A stretch of 64,000 nucleotides of DNA, from contig OZ244200.1 of assembly GCA_965216845.1 (NCBI GenBank), positions 2,604,001 through 2,668,000 of the forward strand, read 5' to 3'. A model generated the notes under the pieces. The model made no database searches, had not been told where the DNA came from, and was given only the letters and a program-made list of their open reading frames with translations. The position numbers were made by a program, and so were the translations under genes. Every line of letters begins with the position of its first letter. The stretch's first letter is position 1. Shown here one piece after another: positions 25,532 to 34,929 of the stretch. The DNA is from Panacagrimonas sp965216845. GTDB lineage: Bacteria; Pseudomonadota; Gammaproteobacteria; Nevskiales; Nevskiaceae.

Positions 25532-26145
25532 GCGCCGTCCGTCTCATGCTGGTAGCCATGAGCTGCCTGATCGGCGCTTGTGCCACACACCGGCCGAACC
25601 CGAGCCAGACGCCGGCTGACATCGGCGCCCGCTGGCAGGCGCATCAGGCGCAGCTGGCAGCGGTCAAAGCGTTCCGGCTGGACGCCAGAATGGCCGGCGG
25701 CTTGCTCGGCTTTCGCGCCAAGCTGCGCTGGCAACAATTCGCTGACGCACAATTCAGGATGCGTGTTTCCGGTCCGCTGGGCAGCGGCGCCACCGAGCTG
25801 TCCGGTGACCCGCAAGCGGTCACCGTTCGTCACGCCAAGGGGGAGGCCTTTACCGCCGACCCGGAGTCCTGGATTCGTACACATTACGGCTGGCAGCTGC
25901 CCATCAACGGCTTGCGGGACTGGGCCCTGGGTCGGCCACAATCCGGCATCGCTCACCACCTGGAACTGGACGAAAGCGGCCGCGCCGGGCGCATCGTGCA
26001 AAGTGGCTGGCAACTGGAGTATCTGGAATATCAGACCGTGGCCGGCATCAGCCTGCCGCGTCGCATCAACGCCAGCAACGGCCAAACCCAGCTCCGCCTG
26101 GTGGCTGATCAATGGGATCAACTTTGTTGTCCAAACGCGCCATGA
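25528..26145 (+). CDS. lolB: Outer-membrane lipoprotein receptor LolB
   Basis: A 205-residue lipoprotein that receives lipoproteins from LolA and inserts them in the outer membrane. The lipobox LIGAC places the lipidated Cys at residue 18. FRLDARMAGGLLGFRAKLRW, PINGLRDWALGRP and the C-terminal QTQLRLVADQW match LolB. The GTG at 25528 overlaps the TPR gene stop as GTGA, and its own stop overlaps ispE as ATGA. Confidence 0.9.
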   Translation: MSAVRLMLVAMSCLIGACATHRPNPSQTPADIGARWQAHQAQLAAVKAFRLDARMAGGLLGFRAKLRWQQFADAQFRMRVSGPLGSGATELSGDPQAVTVRHAKGEAFTADPESWIRTHYGWQLPINGLRDWALGRPQSGIAHHLELDESGRAGRIVQSGWQLEYLEYQTVAGISLPRRINASNGQTQLRLVADQWDQLCCPNAP

Positions 26146-27011
26146 GTCCGTTCCACCAAGCACCGTTGACGGCCGATTTTCCGTGGCCGGCGCCCGCCAA
26201 GATCAACCTGTTTCTGCACGTAACGGGGCGGCACGCCGACGGCTATCACGATCTGCAAACCGTGTTCCAGTTCCTGGATCACGGCGACAGTCTGTTCTTC
26301 CGGCCGCGCGGTGACGGCCTGTGCCAGAGAATCGGCGGGCTCGAACAGGTGCCGCCGGAACAAGATTTGGCCATCCGCGCCGCCGAATTATTGTCCAGAG
26401 CCAGCGGTTGTGAACTGGGCGCGGACATCCGGATCGAAAAGCGACTGCCGCTGGGCAGCGGACTGGGCGGTGGTTCGAGCAATGCGGCGACCACACTGGT
26501 TGCACTCAACCGGCTCTGGAACCTGGGCTTTACCCGCGACGAACTGGCCGCACTGGGACTCAAGATCGGTGCCGACGTGCCGGTGTTCATTCACGGACAT
26601 GCCAGTTTCGCCGAAGGCGTGGGCGAACGTCTGAGCACCATCGAGCTCCCCGAACCCTGGTTTCTGGTGGTGACACCCCCGGTGGCCGTCAGCACCCGTG
26701 CGGTGTTCACCGACCCCGCGCTCAAGCGCGACACGCCGCGCCTGAGCATGCATCAGTTTCGAACCGGCAGCGGCGTCGGCAATGATTGCGAGGCCGTCAC
26801 CCGCGCGCGTTATCCGCTGGTGGACGAAGCGCTGCGCTGGCTGTCCCAGTTCGGCAATGCGCGCATGAGCGGCACTGGCGCCTCGGTGTTCGCCGCGTTC
26901 GCCTCACGTCCCGAGGCGCTGATGGCGCGCGCGCAAACCCCCGTCGGATGGTCCAGTTTCATCGCGCGGGGCTTGAACGAATCGCCGCTGGCGCGATTGC
27001 GCGCGGGGTGA
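26142..27011 (+). CDS. ispE: 4-diphosphocytidyl-2-C-methyl-D-erythritol kinase
   Basis: A 289-residue GHMP kinase of the MEP isoprenoid pathway. It has PAPAKINLFLHVTGRHADGY, the phosphate-binding loop LPLGSGLGGGSSNAATTLVA, and the C-terminal MSGTGASVFAAF. The ATG at 26142 overlaps the lolB stop; an upstream in-frame start would only add lolB-overlapping residues. ispD of the same pathway lies at the left edge of the window. Confidence 0.95.
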   Translation: MSPFHQAPLTADFPWPAPAKINLFLHVTGRHADGYHDLQTVFQFLDHGDSLFFRPRGDGLCQRIGGLEQVPPEQDLAIRAAELLSRASGCELGADIRIEKRLPLGSGLGGGSSNAATTLVALNRLWNLGFTRDELAALGLKIGADVPVFIHGHASFAEGVGERLSTIELPEPWFLVVTPPVAVSTRAVFTDPALKRDTPRLSMHQFRTGSGVGNDCEAVTRARYPLVDEALRWLSQFGNARMSGTGASVFAAFASRPEALMARAQTPVGWSSFIARGLNESPLARLRAG

Positions 27012-27026
27012 AGCGGCGGCGCTTTG

Positions 27027-27032
27027 TATAAT
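27027..27032 (+). promoter_or_regulatory. -10 box upstream of tRNA-Gln
   Basis: A perfect TATAAT ends 19 bases before the tRNA. No good -35 lies at 17-base spacing. A separate tRNA promoter is plausible but not proven. Confidence 0.4.
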
Positions 27033-27051
27033 CACCGGACTTTGATGACAC

Positions 27052-27126
27052 TGGGGCGTAGCCAAGCGGTAAGGCAGCGGGTTTTGATCCCGCCATGCGC
27101 AGGTTCGAATCCTGCCGCCCCAGCCA
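27052..27126 (+). tRNA. tRNA-Gln (anticodon TTG)
   Basis: Cloverleaf is complete: acceptor TGGGGCG pairs with CGCCCCA (27116-27122), the discriminator is G, and CCA is encoded (27124-27126). The anticodon stem GCGGG/CCCGC holds the loop TTTTGAT, anticodon TTG, reading CAA. The T arm carries GGTTCGAATCC. Its position between ispE and prs is conserved in gammaproteobacteria. Confidence 0.97.
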
Positions 27127-27213
27127 TTTCAAACATGTCGGACGACCGGTCGCCAGCGAAAGCCCATCCATGACCACAGCGCGCCAGCCCCACCACTGAA
27201 CATCGACTCGCCC

Positions 27214-28167
27214 ATGTCCGAATCTCAATTGATGCTGTTCACCGGCAACGCCAACCCGCGGCTGGCGAACGAGATTGCCAACTACATGCGCTTCTCGCTG
27301 GGCAAGGCGGTGGTGAGCCGCTTTTCCGACGGCGAGATTCAGGTCGAAATTCTGGAAAACGTGCGCGGTCGCGACGTGTTCGTGATCCAGCCCACCTGCG
27401 CGCCGACCAACGACAACTTCATGGAACTGGCGATGATGCTGGACGCGCTCAAGCGCGCCAGCGCCTCGCGCATCACCGCGGTCATCCCCTACTTCGGCTA
27501 CGCGCGTCAGGATCGGCGTCCGCGCTCCACCCGCGTGCCCATATCCGCCAAGGTGGTGGCCGACATGATTGGCGAATGCGGCGCCGACCGCGTGCTCACC
27601 GTGGACCTGCATGCCGATCAGATCCAGGGCTTTTTCGACATCCCGGTCGACAACGTCTACGCCAGTCCGGTGCTGCTGGGCGACATCTGGCGGCAGAAAT
27701 ACGAAAACCTCATCGTCGTCTCACCCGACGTTGGCGGCGTGGTGCGCGCCCGCGCCGTCGCCAAGCGCATGGACGATGCGGATCTGGCCATCATCGACAA
27801 ACGCCGCCCGCGCCCCAATGAAGCCAAGGTGATGAACATCATTGGCGATGTGAATGACAAGACCTGCGTTCTGGTGGATGACCTGGTGGACACCGCCGGC
27901 ACCCTGGGTCAGGCCGCCGGCGCCCTCAAGGACGCGGGCGCGATTCGCGTGGTCGCCTATGTCACCCACCCGGTCCTGTCCGGCCCGGCGGTGGACAACA
28001 TCAGCAATTCACAGCTGGACGAACTGGTCGTCACCGACTCGATTCCGCTCAGTGAAGCCGCCGCCACCTGCCCCAAAATCCGCCAACTGTCGATCGGTGG
28101 ATTGCTGGCGGAGACCATTCGCCGGGTCAGCGCCGAAGAATCGGTCAGCTCGCTTTATATCGACTGA
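27214..28167 (+). CDS. prs: Ribose-phosphate pyrophosphokinase
   Basis: A 317-residue enzyme making PRPP from ribose 5-phosphate and ATP. It shows IQPTCAPTNDNFMELAMMLD, VIPYFGYARQDRRPRSTRVP, the divalent-cation segment VDLHADQIQGFFD, and the PRPP loop CVLVDDLVDTAGTLGQAA. rplY and pth, which often follow prs, are absent; ilvA converges after 119 bases. Confidence 0.97.
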   Translation: MSESQLMLFTGNANPRLANEIANYMRFSLGKAVVSRFSDGEIQVEILENVRGRDVFVIQPTCAPTNDNFMELAMMLDALKRASASRITAVIPYFGYARQDRRPRSTRVPISAKVVADMIGECGADRVLTVDLHADQIQGFFDIPVDNVYASPVLLGDIWRQKYENLIVVSPDVGGVVRARAVAKRMDDADLAIIDKRRPRPNEAKVMNIIGDVNDKTCVLVDDLVDTAGTLGQAAGALKDAGAIRVVAYVTHPVLSGPAVDNISNSQLDELVVTDSIPLSEAAATCPKIRQLSIGGLLAETIRRVSAEESVSSLYID

Positions 28168-28286
28168 GTTATCGACTGAATTGAGGCCGCAGCCGCAGTT
28201 GTGTATTGCGGCGAATGCCGGCGACTCGCCAGCCGACGATCCCACTGCTGTGAACTGCGGCAAGCCAAGGGCAAACACTGGCGTTT

Positions 28287-29900
28287 TCAGTCGGTTCCCA
28301 GAAACATCTCGTATGCTGGGTTATCGCTTTCTTCCCAATAGCGATAACCCAGGCCGTCCAGCGAACGCCGGCATTCGGCGCGTTCACGGTAGGGCACCTG
28401 CAGGCCACACAAGACGCGACCGAATGCAGCGCCGTGATTGCGGTAATGAAACAGCGAGATGTTCCAGCGGCTGCCAACGGCGTTGAGAAAGTCCAGCGCC
28501 GCACCAGGGCGCTCCGGGAATTCGAATCGGAACAGGCGCTCGTTGTCCAAACCCGGCGCGCGACCGCCAACCATGAAGCGCACGTGCATCTTGGCCATTT
28601 CATTGCCGGACATGTCCACCACTGGATAGCCGTGTTGGCGCAGCGCATCGATCAGCGCGATGCGCTCCTCATGCCCCTGGGTCAGCCGCACGCCGACGAA
28701 AATATGCGCAGCCGAGTCCGAGGCGTAGCGGTAGTTGAATTCGGTGACCGCGCGACGCCCGAGCTGTCGCAGAAATTTCTTGTAGGCGCCGGGCTTTTCG
28801 TCGATGGTGACCGCCAGCAGGGCCTCGGCCTCGTCGCCCAGTTCGCTGCGTTCGGCGATATGACGCAGGCGGTCAAAATTGACGTTGGCGCCGGAAACGA
28901 TGGCGCACAGGTTCTTGCCGCTGACGCCTTTGTCCAGCACCCAGCGTTTGACGCCGGCAACACCCAGGGCGCCCGCCGGTTCGGGCAGCGCACGCACTTC
29001 GTTGAACACGTCACGAATCGCGGCGCAGATTTCATCGACGCTGACGACGATGCTCTCATCCACCAGATGGCGCGCCACGGCGAAGGTTTCCTCGCCCGCC
29101 TGACGCACCGCAACGCCATCGGCGAACAAGCCAACCTGCGGCAGCTTGACGCGGCGACCGGCCTTGAGCGCCGCGCCCATGCAGTTGGAATCCTCGGGTT
29201 CGACGCAGATGATTCTGGTGCGCGGCGAATGCGCTTTGACCCAGGCGGCAACCCCCGCCAGCAAACCGCCGCCGCCGGTACAGACAAAGATGGCGTCGAA
29301 CCGCTGCCCCTGTTCCCCGGCCTGTTGCAACAGCTCACAGCCGATGGTGCCCTGCCCGGCAATCACGTCGGGATCGTCATAGGGATGGATCAGGCACATG
29401 CCGCGCTGCTCGGCCAATGCAATGGCGTGCGCCTGCGCATCGTCGTAGGCATCGCCGTGCAGAATCGCCTTGCCACCCAGCGCACGCACCGCGTCCACCT
29501 TGATGCTGGGTGTGGTTTTGGGCATCACGATCCACGCCGGCACGCCCATCTGACGGCCGGCCAACGCCACGCCCTGGGCGTGATTGCCGGCCGAGGCGCA
29601 GATGATGCCGCGTTGCCGGACCGCATCCGGCAGGCTGGCAATCTTGTTGTAGGCGCCTCGCAACTTGAACGAATGCACCGGCTGCATATCTTCGCGCTTG
29701 AGCCACACCGTATTGCCCAGCCGATGGCTGAGTTTGGGCGCTGCCTGCAAAGGCGAACGTTGGGCAACATCGTAAACGCGTTCCGCGGCTTGCTCGATGC
29801 GCGTTCGGTAGCGCTTCAATACCCGCTCATGCGCGGCGCTCGATCGGTGGGAAGATCGCTTGGCGCCACCACCGCCGCCAGTCTGTTTGTTGTTCGTCAT
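28287..29900 (-). CDS. ilvA: Threonine ammonia-lyase (biosynthetic)
   Basis: A 537-residue PLP enzyme that deaminates threonine to 2-oxobutyrate for isoleucine synthesis. The PLP lysine is K79 in VHSFKLRGAYNKI, the phosphate-binding loop is CTGGGGLLAGVA, and two C-terminal ACT-like domains (ALLAVTIDEKPGAYKKFL and LFRFEFPERPGAALDFLNAV) indicate the allosteric biosynthetic form. An N-terminal Gly/Ser-rich tail of about 20 residues is longer than usual. It diverges from proC. Confidence 0.95.
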   Translation of the reverse strand: MTNNKQTGGGGGAKRSSHRSSAAHERVLKRYRTRIEQAAERVYDVAQRSPLQAAPKLSHRLGNTVWLKREDMQPVHSFKLRGAYNKIASLPDAVRQRGIICASAGNHAQGVALAGRQMGVPAWIVMPKTTPSIKVDAVRALGGKAILHGDAYDDAQAHAIALAEQRGMCLIHPYDDPDVIAGQGTIGCELLQQAGEQGQRFDAIFVCTGGGGLLAGVAAWVKAHSPRTRIICVEPEDSNCMGAALKAGRRVKLPQVGLFADGVAVRQAGEETFAVARHLVDESIVVSVDEICAAIRDVFNEVRALPEPAGALGVAGVKRWVLDKGVSGKNLCAIVSGANVNFDRLRHIAERSELGDEAEALLAVTIDEKPGAYKKFLRQLGRRAVTEFNYRYASDSAAHIFVGVRLTQGHEERIALIDALRQHGYPVVDMSGNEMAKMHVRFMVGGRAPGLDNERLFRFEFPERPGAALDFLNAVGSRWNISLFHYRNHGAAFGRVLCGLQVPYRERAECRRSLDGLGYRYWEESDNPAYEMFLGTD

Positions 29901-29957
29901 AGGCTTGGACCGCTTATGATAGCGGGCCTTGTATTGGCTACTCTTGGAGCGCCCGTA

Positions 29958-30779
29958 TTGAATCAGGGCATTGTATTCATCGGTGGCGGCAACATGGCCG
30001 CCAGCATGATTGGCGGATTATTGCAGCAGGGCCACCCACGCGAGCGGATCACGGTGGTCGAGCCCGACGCAGCGCGCGCGCGCGCCTTGCAGGCGCGCTT
30101 CGACATCGCGGTGATTGCGCCCGGCGCGGACCTTCCACACCATTGCGACAGTTTCGTGCTGGCGGTGAAACCGCAACAGATTGGCACGGTGCTGTCACAG
30201 CTTTCGCCAGCGCCTGGAAGCACCATCGTTTCCATCGCCGCCGGCGTGCGCCTGCAAACGCTGAAGAACAGCTTGGGTGAAAACCTGCATTACGTGCGCT
30301 GCATGCCCAACACCCCTGCCCTGTACGGCGCCGGCATCAGCGGACTCTACGCTTCCAGTGACACGCCGCCATCGGCCCGCCAGGCGGCGGAAAACATCCT
30401 GTCGGCCTGTGGTGCGGTGTGCTGGCTGGAGCGCGAGCAGGATCTGGACGCCGTCACCGCCGTGTCCGGCTCCGGCCCGGCTTATTTCTTCCTGCTGGTT
30501 GAAGCCATGCGCGACGCCGGCGTTGCGCTGGGCCTGAGCGCCGAAACGGCGATGACGCTGGCCAGCCAAACCTGCGTTGGCGCCGCACGCATGCTGGAGC
30601 AGGATGCCGAGGACGCCGCCGCCTTGCGCGCGCGCGTCACCTCCAAACGCGGCACCACCGAGGCCGCCCTGAATCACCTTGAAAACGCCGGCCTGCGCCG
30701 GACCGTCGAACAGGCGCTGCGCGCGGCGCATGATCGCTCACAGCAACTCGGCGACGAAATCGCCGCCGCCAACCAATAA
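29958..30779 (+). CDS. proC: Pyrroline-5-carboxylate reductase
   Basis: A 273-residue enzyme for the last step of proline synthesis. N-terminal NAD(P) motif IVFIGGGNMAASMIGGLL, VAVKPQQ-like segment LAVKPQQIGTVL, MPNTPALYGAGISGLY and the active-site VTAVSGSGPAYFFLLVEAM are present. TTG at 29958 is chosen because a TTGGAGC ribosome site lies nine bases before it. The open frame reaches far upstream antisense to ilvA, but that part is not coding. yggS, the usual partner, is missing upstream. Confidence 0.93.
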   Translation: MNQGIVFIGGGNMAASMIGGLLQQGHPRERITVVEPDAARARALQARFDIAVIAPGADLPHHCDSFVLAVKPQQIGTVLSQLSPAPGSTIVSIAAGVRLQTLKNSLGENLHYVRCMPNTPALYGAGISGLYASSDTPPSARQAAENILSACGAVCWLEREQDLDAVTAVSGSGPAYFFLLVEAMRDAGVALGLSAETAMTLASQTCVGAARMLEQDAEDAAALRARVTSKRGTTEAALNHLENAGLRRTVEQALRAAHDRSQQLGDEIAAANQ

Positions 30780-30797
30780 TCAAACCACCTATTCAAC

Positions 30798-31355
30798 ATG
30801 GGCGCCAACGTCGACAACGCCGTCTATTTTCTGATGACCACGCTGATGAATCTGTTTCTGGGCGTGGTGATGTTGCGGGTACTGCTGGCCTGGCTGCAAG
30901 CCGACTTCTATAACCCGATCTCGCAATTGGTATGGAAGCTGACGCAGCCGATTCTTGGTCCGTTTCAGAACCTGGTGCCGCGCTGGCGCACGCTGGACGT
31001 GGCCGCCTGCGTGTTGCTGCTGCTGTTGTCCACCGCCTATATCTACGTGGTGATGTGGATGGTGAGCGTCAGCACCGGCCTGGGTTCGGCGCTGTGGTTC
31101 GCCTTGCTGAAAGTCTTTTCGCTGGGCGCCTCGCTGTACACCATCAGCCTGTTTGCGCAGGCGATTCTGTCGTGGGTCGGGCCGGGGATCAACAACCCCG
31201 CCGCCAATATTTTGTGGAGCTTGAACGAACCGCTGTTGCGGCCGATTCGCCGCGTGATTCCGCCCATCGGCGGACTGGACCTTTCACCGCTGGTGGTGAT
31301 CCTGGCGCTACAAGTGCTGTCACGCTTGTTGCCGCTGCCCGGGGTGTTTCGGTAA
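30798..31355 (+). CDS. yggT: YggT family membrane protein
   Basis: A 185-residue inner-membrane protein with two YGGT repeats, each a pair of hydrophobic helices: LFLGVVMLRVLLAWLQADFY with NPISQLVWKLTQPILGPF, and ISLFAQAILSWVGPGINNPA with NEPLLRPIRRVIPPIGG. The biochemical role is unknown; the family has been linked to osmotic tolerance and to cell-division or assembly processes. It lies in the common proC-yggT-metX order. Confidence 0.9.
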   Translation: MGANVDNAVYFLMTTLMNLFLGVVMLRVLLAWLQADFYNPISQLVWKLTQPILGPFQNLVPRWRTLDVAACVLLLLLSTAYIYVVMWMVSVSTGLGSALWFALLKVFSLGASLYTISLFAQAILSWVGPGINNPAANILWSLNEPLLRPIRRVIPPIGGLDLSPLVVILALQVLSRLLPLPGVFR

Positions 31356-31358
31356 TCG

Positions 31359-32516
31359 ATGAACGACGCTGCCTTGCTGTCCGACTCGATCGGACTGGTC
31401 CGCCCTGAGCTGCTGCGTTTCGATCAGACGCTGCAACTGGAAAGCGGTCGCTCGCTGGACGGCTTCGAGCTGATGGTGGAAACCTATGGCCGCCTGAACG
31501 CCGCCGCGTCCAACGCCGTGCTGGTCTGTCACGCGCTGTCTGGGGATCACCATGCCGCGGGCCGCTATTCCGTCGACGACAAAAAACCCGGCTGGTGGGA
31601 TAACTGCATCGGCCCCGGCAAACCCATCGACACCGACGAATTCTTCGTCGTCTGCCTGAACAATCTGGGCGGCTGTCAGGGCTCGTCCGGCCCCAGCTCC
31701 ATCAACCCTTCCACCGGCAAGGCCTGGGGCCCCGACTTTCCCTTGCTGACCGTTCGTGACTGGGTGCGCTCACAGGCCTTGCTGGCGGACCGGCTGGGGA
31801 TCAACACCTGGGCGGCGGTCATCGGCGGCTCGCTGGGCGGCATGCAGGCCATGCAATGGGCAATCGATTGTCCGGAACGGGTGAAGAACGCGGTGGTGAT
31901 CGCCGCCGCGCCAAAGCTTTCGGCGCAGAACATCGCCTTCAATGAAATCGCGCGGCAGGCGATTCTGTCGGACCCGGACTTTCACGGTGGCCACTTCTAT
32001 GCACACGACGTCGTCCCTTCGCGCGGTCTGAAACTGGCGCGGATGCTGGGGCATATCACCTATTTGTCGGATCAGGCGATGCGCGCCAAGTTCGGCACCG
32101 AGCTGCGCCAGGCCGACCGCGCGTTCAACTTCGACGTGGAGTTCGAGGTCGAAAGCTATCTGCGCCATCAGGGACAAAGCTTTGTGGATCGCTTTGACGC
32201 CAACACCTATCTGCTGATGACCAAGGCGCTGGATTATTTCGACCCGGCGCGTGATTACGATGACTCACTGACCGACGCCCTGCGCCAGGCCCGCGCGCGC
32301 TTTCTGGTGCTCGCCTTTTCCAGTGACTGGCGCTTTGCCGCATCGCGTTCGCGAGAAATCGTGCGCGGCCTGTTGCAGGCCGGACGCGATGTCAGCTACG
32401 CCTTGATCGAGTCACAGCTCGGGCACGACGACTTCCTCATGCCGCTTTCGGATTATCACCGCATCTTCGGCGCTTACATGCGGCGGGTCGCCAAAGACGT
32501 GCGAGAAATCTCATGA
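31359..32516 (+). CDS. metX: Homoserine O-acyltransferase MetX
   Basis: A 385-residue alpha/beta-hydrolase-fold enzyme that acylates homoserine in methionine synthesis. The nucleophile Ser is in AAVIGGSLGGMQAMQW; the Asp and His of the triad lie in VLAFSSDWRFAAS and ESQLGHDDFLMP. NLGGCQGSSGPSSINP is characteristic. In proteobacteria of this type many MetX enzymes use succinyl-CoA rather than acetyl-CoA; the donor cannot be fixed by eye. It overlaps metW by four bases. Confidence 0.94.
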   Translation: MNDAALLSDSIGLVRPELLRFDQTLQLESGRSLDGFELMVETYGRLNAAASNAVLVCHALSGDHHAAGRYSVDDKKPGWWDNCIGPGKPIDTDEFFVVCLNNLGGCQGSSGPSSINPSTGKAWGPDFPLLTVRDWVRSQALLADRLGINTWAAVIGGSLGGMQAMQWAIDCPERVKNAVVIAAAPKLSAQNIAFNEIARQAILSDPDFHGGHFYAHDVVPSRGLKLARMLGHITYLSDQAMRAKFGTELRQADRAFNFDVEFEVESYLRHQGQSFVDRFDANTYLLMTKALDYFDPARDYDDSLTDALRQARARFLVLAFSSDWRFAASRSREIVRGLLQAGRDVSYALIESQLGHDDFLMPLSDYHRIFGAYMRRVAKDVREIS

Positions 32517-33121
32517 GCCCATTACGTTCCGACCTCGCCGCCATTGCCGAATGGATTCCGCCCGGCGCCAGCGTGCTCGACCTGGGTTGTGGCGACGGTC
32601 AGCTGCTGTCCCACCTGCGTCAATCACGCCAGGTCAAGGGTTATGGCCTGGAAATCGACACCGCCAACGTCGCCGCCTGCGTCAGCGCGGGCATCAACGT
32701 GATTCAGGCCGACCTCGACGACGGCCTGATGGACTTCGACAGCGGCTCGTTTGACTACGTGTTGCTCACGCAAACCCTGCAGGCGCTGCAACGGCCCGAC
32801 CAGATGCTGAGCGAAATGCTGCGCGTGGGCCGGCACGCCATCGTCACCTTTCCCAATTTCGGCCATTGGCGTGTTCGCCTGCAGCTGATGTTCGGAAAAA
32901 TGCCGGTTACCTCAGACCTGCCCAACCGCTGGTTCGACACGCCCAACATCCACCTTTGCACGGTGCGCGACTTCGAAGAGCTGTGCCAGCTTCAGGACTG
33001 GCAAGTGGAAAAACGCAGCCTGCTGGATCGCAGCCATCACGACCATGCTCGCATTCGCTACTGGCCGAATGTGTTCAGCGAGCTTGCGCTCTATCAACTT
33101 CAGGCGCCGAACGCACAATGA
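32513..33121 (+). CDS. metW: Methionine biosynthesis protein MetW
   Basis: A 202-residue class I methyltransferase-like protein that accompanies MetX and is needed for its full activity in several proteobacteria. The SAM-type motif is ASVLDLGCGDGQLLSHLRQS; FGHWRVRLQLMFGKMPVT and PNIHLCTVRDFEELC are family segments. Start and stop overlap metX and the DUF4426 gene respectively, so the three are coupled. Confidence 0.95.
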   Translation: MSPLRSDLAAIAEWIPPGASVLDLGCGDGQLLSHLRQSRQVKGYGLEIDTANVAACVSAGINVIQADLDDGLMDFDSGSFDYVLLTQTLQALQRPDQMLSEMLRVGRHAIVTFPNFGHWRVRLQLMFGKMPVTSDLPNRWFDTPNIHLCTVRDFEELCQLQDWQVEKRSLLDRSHHDHARIRYWPNVFSELALYQLQAPNAQ

Positions 33122-33552
33122 GCCGGGCCATCATCGCCATCGCGCTGTTGCTGACCACGCTGACCGCGCGCGCCGAGCAGTATGTGGAGCAAGACGGCTT
33201 TCGCGTGCATTACGCCGCCCTGCCGACCACCGACCTGCAACCCGAAGTCGCCAAACGGTTCGGCGTCAGCCGCAGCAGTCGCAGGATTCTGTTGGTGCTC
33301 AACGCACAACGCGTGCTGGCCGACGGACAGACCCAATCCGTCGCCGCCACCGGAAACGGCAACGCCAGCAGCCTGCTGGGTCACGTACAGAAACTGAGGC
33401 TGCGATCAGAACGCGAAGCCGACGTTCATTATCTGCTGGCTCAACTTCAAGCCCTGGACGGCGAGTATCTGAATTTTGATCTCAGCGTCACACCCGAAGG
33501 CACGCAGCGGCCCATCGGCATTCGTTTTCAGCAGCAGTTTTATCTGGATTGA
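33118..33552 (+). CDS. DUF4426 secreted protein
   Basis: A 144-residue protein with an N-terminal signal peptide (MSRAIIAIALLLTTLTARA) and the DUF4426 body: GFRVHYAALPTTDLQPEVAK, FGVSRSSRRILLVLNAQ and EYLNFDLSVTPEGTQRP. It commonly follows metX-metW. Function is unknown. Start ATG overlaps the metW stop. Confidence 0.87.
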   Translation: MSRAIIAIALLLTTLTARAEQYVEQDGFRVHYAALPTTDLQPEVAKRFGVSRSSRRILLVLNAQRVLADGQTQSVAATGNGNASSLLGHVQKLRLRSEREADVHYLLAQLQALDGEYLNFDLSVTPEGTQRPIGIRFQQQFYLD

Positions 33553-33573
33553 CGACTTGGACCGCACCGCCCC

Positions 33574-33647
33574 GTAGGGCGACCCATGGCCACCGCAACC
33601 GTTGGGAACATGAACCTCGGTTGGTGGGCATGGCCTGGCCTACATTG
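33574..33647. repeat. Dispersed palindromic intergenic repeat, copy 1
   Basis: Begins GTAGGGCGACCCATGG and ends with the near-inverse TGGGCATGGCCTGGCCTAC, with GAACCTCGG between. Related sequences occur at 60327-60355 and 62005-62075. The outer arms can fold into a hairpin. It lies in the gap between the DUF4426 and TerB-like genes. Confidence 0.6.
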
Positions 33648-33684
33648 GACGGAACCGAACACGGCCTGTCTTGTTCAGCCACGC

Positions 33685-34116
33685 TCAGTTTTTCGACGCC
33701 GCCAATTTTTCCCGTACAAAATCGGCGTGGGGCACGTACAACAGGTCCGCCAGACGCCGCAGCAAGTGCTCTTCCTGTGGGTCCAGATGATCATCCGCAT
33801 AGGCCACGCGCCAAAGCATGGCCATCAGCTGTCGTTTTTCATCGGGCGACATCTGCTCATTCAATTGGGCGACGGTATCGTGCAGGGAGATGGCTTCCCT
33901 GGCCTGCGCGCCGCCGCTGCCGATCAGGGTTTCCAGTTCTTCTTCGGCCAGCCCGTATTCCTGCCGCAGGGCATCGCGCACCGCGATGATTTCGACCTCG
34001 CTTTGGTCGAAGTCGGCGCGGGCGCACTCCAGCAGCAACACGGCAACGGCGAGCCGGTGATCGCGCACCGGCTCGCGTGGCTCGATCTTCAGCTGTTTTA
34101 GTAGTCGGTCAAACAT
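33685..34116 (-). CDS. TerB-family protein
   Basis: A 143-residue all-helical protein of the TerB/tellurite-resistance-like fold. Segments are HRLAVAVLLLECARADFDQS, VRDALRQEYGLAEEELETLI and MLWRVAYADDHLDPQEEHLL, the last matching the conserved acidic TerB helix pair. Single-domain TerB proteins without the rest of the ter cluster are common; the role is unknown and tellurite resistance should not be assumed. Confidence 0.83.
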   Translation of the reverse strand: MFDRLLKQLKIEPREPVRDHRLAVAVLLLECARADFDQSEVEIIAVRDALRQEYGLAEEELETLIGSGGAQAREAISLHDTVAQLNEQMSPDEKRQLMAMLWRVAYADDHLDPQEEHLLRRLADLLYVPHADFVREKLAASKN

Positions 34117-34134
34117 GCGGCTCGCGGACCCCGT

Positions 34135-34854
34135 TCAAAAGGTAAAACCGGCGCGCAGGTTGAATACGTCCCGATCACCGATGCGTTCGTATTCCGGGGT
34201 AATGCCGAACAACAGACTCAGGCGCAGGCCGATGAAGATGCGTGATTCGTCCACATCGGTGTCCTGCAACCCCTGCACGGACTCATCGATCTCATAGCGG
34301 CTCCAGACATAACCGGCGCCGGCGTAGGGCGTGAGCGGACCAAAACCCTTGGAGATGGAAATGTCCAGGCCGTAGGCGTCGAAATCAAAATCATCCACGC
34401 CGGTGAGCACGGTATAGGTGCCACGCAGCGCGACGGCCGGTTGCGCCAGGCCACCATCGAGCAGCGCGTAGCGCACTTCGCCGCCAATGACGTCGGCATC
34501 CGCGCCGGGGATGTAGGCATAACTCAGGCCCACGTCCAAACCCAGCGGCAGGCCTTTTTGGGCGGCGATGCCGACCATGCCGATTTCATCGACGCTGTCG
34601 TTGGTGACCCGCCGCCAGGGGCCGTCGTCTTCGGTGGCCACGTAGGATGCAAACGCGCCGATGCCAAAACCGACCAGGCCCAGCGGTTCGGCCGGCCCCA
34701 GCGCCTTGTAGTTGAGTACGGCGGTGATGTCCTCGGCCATCGACTCGAAATCTTCCTGGTTGACCTGATTGCCGTCCAGATCGAATTCGGCATCAAGTGC
34801 ACCCGCCACCATCGGGACGACGCCCAGCACGAACCCCAGCAGGCAATGCTTCAT
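34135..34854 (-). CDS. Outer-membrane beta-barrel protein
   Basis: A 239-residue protein with a signal peptide (MKHCLLGFVLGVVPMVAGA) and alternating strands such as LGLDVGLSYAYIPGADADVI, AYGLDISISKGFGPLTPYAG and GYVWSRYEID, ending in the aromatic RAGFTF that fits BamA-dependent assembly. It resembles small outer-membrane proteins of unknown ligand. It lies downstream of the TIGR04211/hydrolase pair with its own spacing. Confidence 0.75.
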   Translation of the reverse strand: MKHCLLGFVLGVVPMVAGALDAEFDLDGNQVNQEDFESMAEDITAVLNYKALGPAEPLGLVGFGIGAFASYVATEDDGPWRRVTNDSVDEIGMVGIAAQKGLPLGLDVGLSYAYIPGADADVIGGEVRYALLDGGLAQPAVALRGTYTVLTGVDDFDFDAYGLDISISKGFGPLTPYAGAGYVWSRYEIDESVQGLQDTDVDESRIFIGLRLSLLFGITPEYERIGDRDVFNLRAGFTF

Positions 34855-34929
34855 CGGACCGCTCCATGTATTTGATTGATGGCGCTGAGTTTAGCGCTTG
34901 TGCGGCGATGGTCCCAGCGCAGACGCCGC

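Noticed and set aside
28434..29957. Very long plus-strand open frame opposite ilvA, continuous with proC
   Set aside because: It is antisense to a complete ilvA with clear motifs. Its residues match no family, and proC has a ribosome site and TTG start at 29958.
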